Shown here: piece after piece, positions 60,342-64,000 of the stretch
How the letters are laid out: the number at the start of each line of letters is the position of its first letter
Position numbering within the stretch: the stretch's first letter is position 1
Assembly (NCBI GenBank): GCA_050874665.1
Contig: JBNMLC010000003.1
Span: forward strand, 124,001 to 188,000
DNA: 64,000 nt
From: RUG11237 sp050874665
GTDB taxonomy: Bacteria; Bacillota; Clostridia; Lachnospirales; Lachnospiraceae
Direction of reading: 5' to 3'
Translations under genes and position numbers: made by a program
The notes under the pieces: model-generated
Database searches by the model: none
What the model was told of the DNA's origin: nothing
Seen by the model: the letters and a program-made list of their open reading frames with translations, nothing else

Positions 60342-60779
60342 TTACTGTTCTTTTTCTTCCCATATAACAAGCTCTTTTTTTACATCCGCAAGTGTAATTG
60401 CTGCTAATTCTCTCTCCATTGCTTTTTGAACTCTTGTAAGCTTATCATCTAAGATATGATGAATATTTCTTCCCACCGGACACTCCGGATTTGGATTCTC
60501 GTGAAAGTGAAACAATTCCTCATCTGGAGAACACTCGACTGCCCTATATACATCTAAAAATCTGATTTCCTCTAATGGTTTCGTAATCGTAACCCCACCA
60601 GTTCCTCTCGCAACTTCGACAAGTCCTGCTGTTTTTAATTGTTGTAACAATTTTCTTATTATGACCGGGTTGGTTCCTATACTTCCTGCCATAAAATCAC
60701 TAGTCATCTTCCGGTCTACAAATGTATTGATACAGGCAAACATATGAATTGCCATGGTAAATCTACTTGATATCTGCAT
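60342..60779 (-). CDS. Rrf2-family transcriptional regulator
   Basis: A 145-aa regulator. Winged helix in residues 1-75 (SSRFTMAIHMFACI, then NPVIIRKLLQQLKTAGLV and GTGGVTI) and a helical dimerisation region. It has three Cys, but not in the spaced cluster of Fe-S Rrf2 proteins such as IscR and NsrR; the single PECPVG Cys resembles YwnA-like redox members. SD GGAGGTGTAAA. Extended -10 promoter upstream. Its probable targets are the GTAAC-N7-GTTAC sites 60-160 bp downstream. Confidence 0.92.
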   Translation of the reverse strand: MQISSRFTMAIHMFACINTFVDRKMTSDFMAGSIGTNPVIIRKLLQQLKTAGLVEVARGTGGVTITKPLEEIRFLDVYRAVECSPDEELFHFHENPNPECPVGRNIHHILDDKLTRVQKAMERELAAITLADVKKELVIWEEKEQ

Positions 60780-60796
60780 TTTACACCTCCATACAT

Positions 60797-60846
60797 ATTA
60801 TAACACAAAATAAATGTGACAGGTAACTTGATTGAAATGCTTTCAA
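60797..60846 (-). promoter_or_regulatory. Rrf2 promoter region with palindrome
   Basis: Extended -10 TGTTATAAT (TATAAT at 60802-60797) lies 18 bp before ATG 60779. Further upstream TTGAAA, TGC, TTTCAA (60832-60846) is a perfect inverted repeat, possibly the site of another regulator such as the adjacent AraC protein. Confidence 0.5.
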
Positions 60847-60881
60847 ACAATCGAAAATGTTTAAATGATTCATACTGTCCA

Positions 60882-61784
60882 TCATCTATCCTTTTCCATA
60901 CTCCTATACTCTCTCGGCGAAAACCCTGTTTTCTCCTTAAAACATTTTCCAAAATGACTCACCTGATGAAATCCAACATCAACTGAAATATCACTGATAA
61001 GCTGATCTGTTTTTTTGAGTAATACCGCTGCTTTCGACAAACGATATTCCATAAGATATTTATAAGGTGTTGTTCCCAGACTCATCTTGAAGCACCTCAA
61101 ACACTCTGACTTACTTACATTTGCACTTTCCGCCAGACCTTCTAATGTCAATGCTTCCGGGTAATGTTGTTCGATATAATGAAGAAATTTCTGCATACGC
61201 ATATTCACCGTATTTTCTTGCTGTTTCGGCGGCAATAAAATATTTTTTCTCATAACAAGCCATAAGGACACAAGAAGCACCAAAACTTCATAAATATAAA
61301 ACTCGTTCTTATTCTTTTCTAATTCTGAAAGCTTTTCTAAAAGCTCCAATATTTTTTCACACCACTTTTCTTTTTTTGTAAAATGAAAAAGTGGGAATTG
61401 TTCATTCTCTATAACACTGTCAACAAATGCTTTTGCCGGACTATCAAAGGAAAAGCTAAGAAACCGCGCCGGAAAAATGAAACTATTATAATGACATTCT
61501 CCTGTGCGCTGTACCAAATGCACCACATTTTTATTAATAAAAACACCCTCTCCTGCTTGCACAGGCACTACATTGTCAAACGTCCTCACTTCTATTTTTC
61601 CGCTTAAAACATAAATAAATTGTAAATCTTCATGCCAGTGCATAACCTGAAATCCCGGATTGCGGGGATAACTTCTATCGTTAATCACATCCAGCACCAG
61701 ATAAGGAAAATCTGTATTATTATTTATGTTAACAGAATTAATGTAGTTTTCTTTTTCATGTTTCACAATGTTAAATCCTCTCAT
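60882..61784 (-). CDS. AraC-family regulator with cupin
   Basis: A 300-aa protein. Cupin domain (about residues 35-120, MHWHEDLQFIYVLSG, EGVFINKNVVHLVQ) and C-terminal double helix-turn-helix (about 195-297, with NVSKSECLRCFKMSLG, VGFHQVSHFGKCFKEKTGFS and SPREYRSME). The ATG at 61784 lacks an SD; GAGAGG within the first codons would serve a GTG at 61766, so the protein may be six residues shorter. Targets unknown. Confidence 0.9.
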   Translation of the reverse strand: MRGFNIVKHEKENYINSVNINNNTDFPYLVLDVINDRSYPRNPGFQVMHWHEDLQFIYVLSGKIEVRTFDNVVPVQAGEGVFINKNVVHLVQRTGECHYNSFIFPARFLSFSFDSPAKAFVDSVIENEQFPLFHFTKKEKWCEKILELLEKLSELEKNKNEFYIYEVLVLLVSLWLVMRKNILLPPKQQENTVNMRMQKFLHYIEQHYPEALTLEGLAESANVSKSECLRCFKMSLGTTPYKYLMEYRLSKAAVLLKKTDQLISDISVDVGFHQVSHFGKCFKEKTGFSPREYRSMEKDR

Positions 61785-61969
61785 TCTGGAAATATATTGA
61801 TAGTTTTATGCGTTTATTTGATATTATTTCTTTTATTTGTGTGATAAAATTATAAAACAGAGAAGGAAACGTGTCAAGCAGACCGGAAGCGCTCCATCTC
61901 TGAAAGATGATACTTCGAAAACATAATCTACAAAGCAAACAATATTTCAAGATATAGTGAGGTCATATT

Positions 61970-62485
61970 ATGCAGTATATTACACATTTTAATTCACCTA
62001 TCGGCGATATACTTCTTGCCGCTGATGAGCTTGGACTAACCGGAGTATGGTTTCAAGGGCAAAAGTATTTTGCCGACAATCTTTCCCCGGAACATAAAGA
62101 AAAAAACATACCTGTACTTGAGCTGACAACACAGTGGCTTACAACCTATTTCTCCGGGCAGAATCCAGATTTTACACCTCCGATCCATATGATTGGCACA
62201 CCTTTTCAGCTTTCTGTGTGGAGCATTCTTCAGACAATACCGTATGGTCATACCATTACCTATGGAGAAATCGCTAACACAATTGCAAAAAAGAAAGGAG
62301 TTTCTAAGATGTCTGCACAGGCGGTAGGCGGTGCCGTAGGACATAACCCCATCAGTATTCTTATCCCCTGCCACAGAGTAGTGGGGACAAACGGAAGCCT
62401 TACAGGATATGCCGACGGAATTGACCGAAAAATAAAATTACTAACATTAGAAAAAGCAGATACCAAAAATCTATTTATCCCATGA
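61970..62485 (+). CDS. ogt: Methylated-DNA-[protein]-cysteine S-methyltransferase
   Basis: Suicide repair of O6-methylguanine. 171 aa; active-site ILIPCHRVVGTNGSLTGYA with acceptor Cys (about residue 140), preceded by the helix-turn-helix AQAVGGAVGHNP and the FQLSVW-IPYGHTITYGEIA segment. SD TGAGG before ATG 61970. It is 13 bp ahead of a methyltransferase gene, probably one operon. Confidence 0.95.
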   Translation: MQYITHFNSPIGDILLAADELGLTGVWFQGQKYFADNLSPEHKEKNIPVLELTTQWLTTYFSGQNPDFTPPIHMIGTPFQLSVWSILQTIPYGHTITYGEIANTIAKKKGVSKMSAQAVGGAVGHNPISILIPCHRVVGTNGSLTGYADGIDRKIKLLTLEKADTKNLFIP

Positions 62486-62498
62486 AAGGAAGCTTACT

Positions 62499-63281
62499 AT
62501 GATACCCCCAAATTTAGAAACACTGAAACATTCCTTCGAAATACAGGCACAAAATTTTGACAACACATCAATGAATTTTTCCAAGAAAGAATACCTTGAC
62601 TATACACTGGATTCTGTTCAGCCTGCTGCAACAGACACCGTACTTGAAGTTGCCGCCGGAACATGTGCCTGCGGACGTACATTTTCTCCTTTTGTAAAAA
62701 CGGTTGTATGTCTGGACGCAACAGATACCATGATGCAAGTCGGACAACAATATGCACTTGAAAATCACTTGCACAATATGATTTTTGTAAAAGGATATGC
62801 GGAAGAATTACCGTTTTTAGATGACAGTTTTGACATTGTCTTGTCACGTCTTGCCTTTCATCATTTCACAGATACCGACAGTGTGTTCCGCGAAATGGTA
62901 CGGGTATTAAAACCCGGTGGAAAACTGGTGATGATTGATATGGAAGCTCCTAACGAACACTTACGAAAAACAGCAGACACAATAGAAACTTTGCGTGACC
63001 CATCTCACGTAAAAAAACTGAGCAAAAATGAAATGCAAAGTCTATATTCCAGCAATAATATAGTGATAGAAAAATGTGAAACTTCAATAATACAAGTGCA
63101 CTTATCTGATTGGTTAGATTTAACAAAAACCTCCAAACCTGTTAAAAAACAAATTACAGACTTATTAACAGAAGAATTACATGGAAAGAAACAGACTGGT
63201 TTTTCCCCTTACAAAAAAGATAACGATATTTACTTTAACCAAAAATGGGTATTGACTTTAGGAAAAAAATCCTTTTCTTAG
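62499..63281 (+). CDS. Class I SAM-dependent methyltransferase
   Basis: A 260-aa UbiE/COQ5-like methyltransferase. Motif I LEVAAGTCACGRTF (about 47-60; the usual GxGxG is relaxed), motif II VCLDATDTMM (about 69-78), FDIVLSRLAFHHFTD (about 111-125) and KPGGKLVMIDME. SD AAAGGAAG before ATG 62499. Downstream of ogt; substrate unknown. Confidence 0.9.
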   Translation: MIPPNLETLKHSFEIQAQNFDNTSMNFSKKEYLDYTLDSVQPAATDTVLEVAAGTCACGRTFSPFVKTVVCLDATDTMMQVGQQYALENHLHNMIFVKGYAEELPFLDDSFDIVLSRLAFHHFTDTDSVFREMVRVLKPGGKLVMIDMEAPNEHLRKTADTIETLRDPSHVKKLSKNEMQSLYSSNNIVIEKCETSIIQVHLSDWLDLTKTSKPVKKQITDLLTEELHGKKQTGFSPYKKDNDIYFNQKWVLTLGKKSFS

Positions 63282-63284
63282 AAA

Positions 63285-63328
63285 ATGTGGCATAACGGAA
63301 ATAGTAATTCTATTCCGTTATGCCACAT
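63285..63328. terminator. Perfect 16-bp inverted repeat, probable terminator
   Basis: ATGTGGCATAACGGAA, 12-nt loop, TTCCGTTATGCCACAT. TTTTC follows on the minus strand (end of the Fn3 protein gene); the plus side has no T run. Confidence 0.65.
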
Positions 63329-63388
63329 GATATTACCAGGTATGTTTAAAACTATTTTCTTGACTCCCTGCAGACACTCCACACCATA

Positions 63389-64000
63389 TTAGCGTACTTT
63401 CTTCACAGTACTCCATGAGGAATATAACGTCTGACTTTTTCCTTTATACTTGATTTTATTTATTGTTCTTATTCTTATGTAATATTTCTTTCCCGCTTTA
63501 AGTTTTTTGATTGTTAATGAATTTTTATTTTTTCCTACCGTTTTCTTTACCACTCCAGACTTAAATTTGCTATTTGTGGAATACTGAATCTCATAACCTG
63601 TCGCAGTATTGTTCTTCTTCCATTTTAATATCATCTTCTTATTTCCTGATTTTGCAGAAGTAAGCTTCGTAACTGCCGGGTTCACTTTTAACGTTATGTC
63701 GCATGCGTCTGCATAATAATTGTCCGTTTCCAGGGAACTTACCTTTATATTCACTATTCCGGAAAATTTCTTTGCTATTGTAGCCGTTCCTGAAGAGTTT
63801 ACCTTTACCTTATTATTATCTGACACATATTTTAATGCCCCATAAGCCGTCGCATTCAGCTTGCATGTGATTGTTTTATTTTGGTTTGCAGTTACTGTAT
63901 ATGTTTTTTTTCGAACCGTAATGCGATTTATTGCCTTGTTAATCACAAAATTTTCACTTAATGTGCCTGTGTAATTTCCCATTCCCGTAACAACAACATT
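63389..64000 (-). CDS. Secreted surface protein with Fn3/Ig-like C-terminus (partial, 5' end outside window)
   Basis: The frame is open to the window edge (NVVVTGMGNYTG at the boundary), so only the C-terminal ~203 residues are seen. They contain a bacterial Ig-like (MBG/YDG type) repeat ending near residue 60, a Big-like segment (TITCKLNATAYG to SLETDNYYADACDI) and a fibronectin type III domain (about 105-200: GNKKMILKWKKN, ATGYEIQYSTNSKF, KYYIRIRTI). Strongly basic and Lys-rich. Function not identifiable; probably a modular exoprotein. Confidence 0.85.
   Translation of the reverse strand, partial: NVVVTGMGNYTGTLSENFVINKAINRITVRKKTYTVTANQNKTITCKLNATAYGALKYVSDNNKVKVNSSGTATIAKKFSGIVNIKVSSLETDNYYADACDITLKVNPAVTKLTSAKSGNKKMILKWKKNNTATGYEIQYSTNSKFKSGVVKKTVGKNKNSLTIKKLKAGKKYYIRIRTINKIKYKGKSQTLYSSWSTVKKVR

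Noticed and set aside
60832..60846. cre-like site upstream of Rrf2
   Set aside because: TTGAAA-TGC-TTTCAA is palindromic but lacks the conserved CG centre of cre; recorded only as a palindrome.

Overview
The window looks like a chromosome segment from a spore-forming, low-GC Clostridia species, most likely Lachnospiraceae; the genus cannot be fixed from the sequence. The grounds are low GC content, AGGAGG-type ribosome binding sites, many spoVA-family sporulation genes, a SpoVB-like flippase, a GerM-domain lipoprotein, a DUF6465-like protein, a CotH-kinase/starch-binding exoprotein and gut-anaerobe style carbohydrate and flavin-redox genes. No rRNA, tRNA, phage, insertion sequence or CRISPR array was seen. 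Most genes are on the minus strand.

Layout. 1-6.1 kb: 5' part of an EAL-domain protein, an RsmF-like rRNA methyltransferase, nrdR, a cysteine desulfurase and a SpoVB-like flippase. 6.2-10.6 kb: a secreted repeat protein with a C39-like peptidase domain, then a minus-strand flavin/iron-sulfur membrane redox cluster (a four-fold FMN-binding protein, a single FMN-binding protein and a polyferredoxin membrane protein). 10.6-14.1 kb: a YtrA-type GntR regulator with its ABC transporter, including a recognisable operator. 14.1-24.6 kb: spoVA genes in the usual order AA-AB-AC-AD-AE, but split by agmatine-degradation genes (aguA-aguB), a DUF6465 gene and an AraC/GH31/MATE block. 24.7-27 kb: flavin reductase and a CBS-type family II pyrophosphatase. 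27-31 kb: a Pho-box-like promoter with no gene behind it, and the large CotH/starch-binding protein. 31-38 kb: GDP-L-fucose operon (gmd-fcl-manC), AraC regulator, glyA and a VanY-type carboxypeptidase. 38-39.6 kb: GDPD and PAP2 lipid phosphatase genes. 39.6-48.5 kb: a long minus-strand run comEA, two-component system, gerM-like lipoprotein, comEC, holA, TPR protein and glycosyltransferase. 48.6-56.2 kb: a solute-binding protein, then the arginine operon argC-GNAT-argJ-argB-argD with argG divergent from a shared region carrying ARG boxes. 56.3-64 kb: an NrnA-like phosphoesterase, a small membrane protein, a SirTM-type sirtuin/macrodomain pair, a PNPOx-like protein behind a triple inverted-repeat operator, an Rrf2 regulator, an AraC regulator, ogt, a methyltransferase and the 3' end of a secreted Fn3 protein.

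The observations most worth following up are: (1) the multi-FMN/polyferredoxin cluster, a likely extracytoplasmic flavin-based electron-transfer chain; (2) four 11-bp-phased TT(C/T)A(C/T)A repeats followed by a -10 element and a stem-loop with no coding gene downstream, a candidate PhoP-regulated small RNA; (3) the split but colinear spoVA operon; (4) the ADP-ribosylation module (SirTM plus macrodomain) downstream of three copies of GTAAC-N7-GTTAC next to an Rrf2 gene; (5) the embedding of a two-component system between comEA and comEC.
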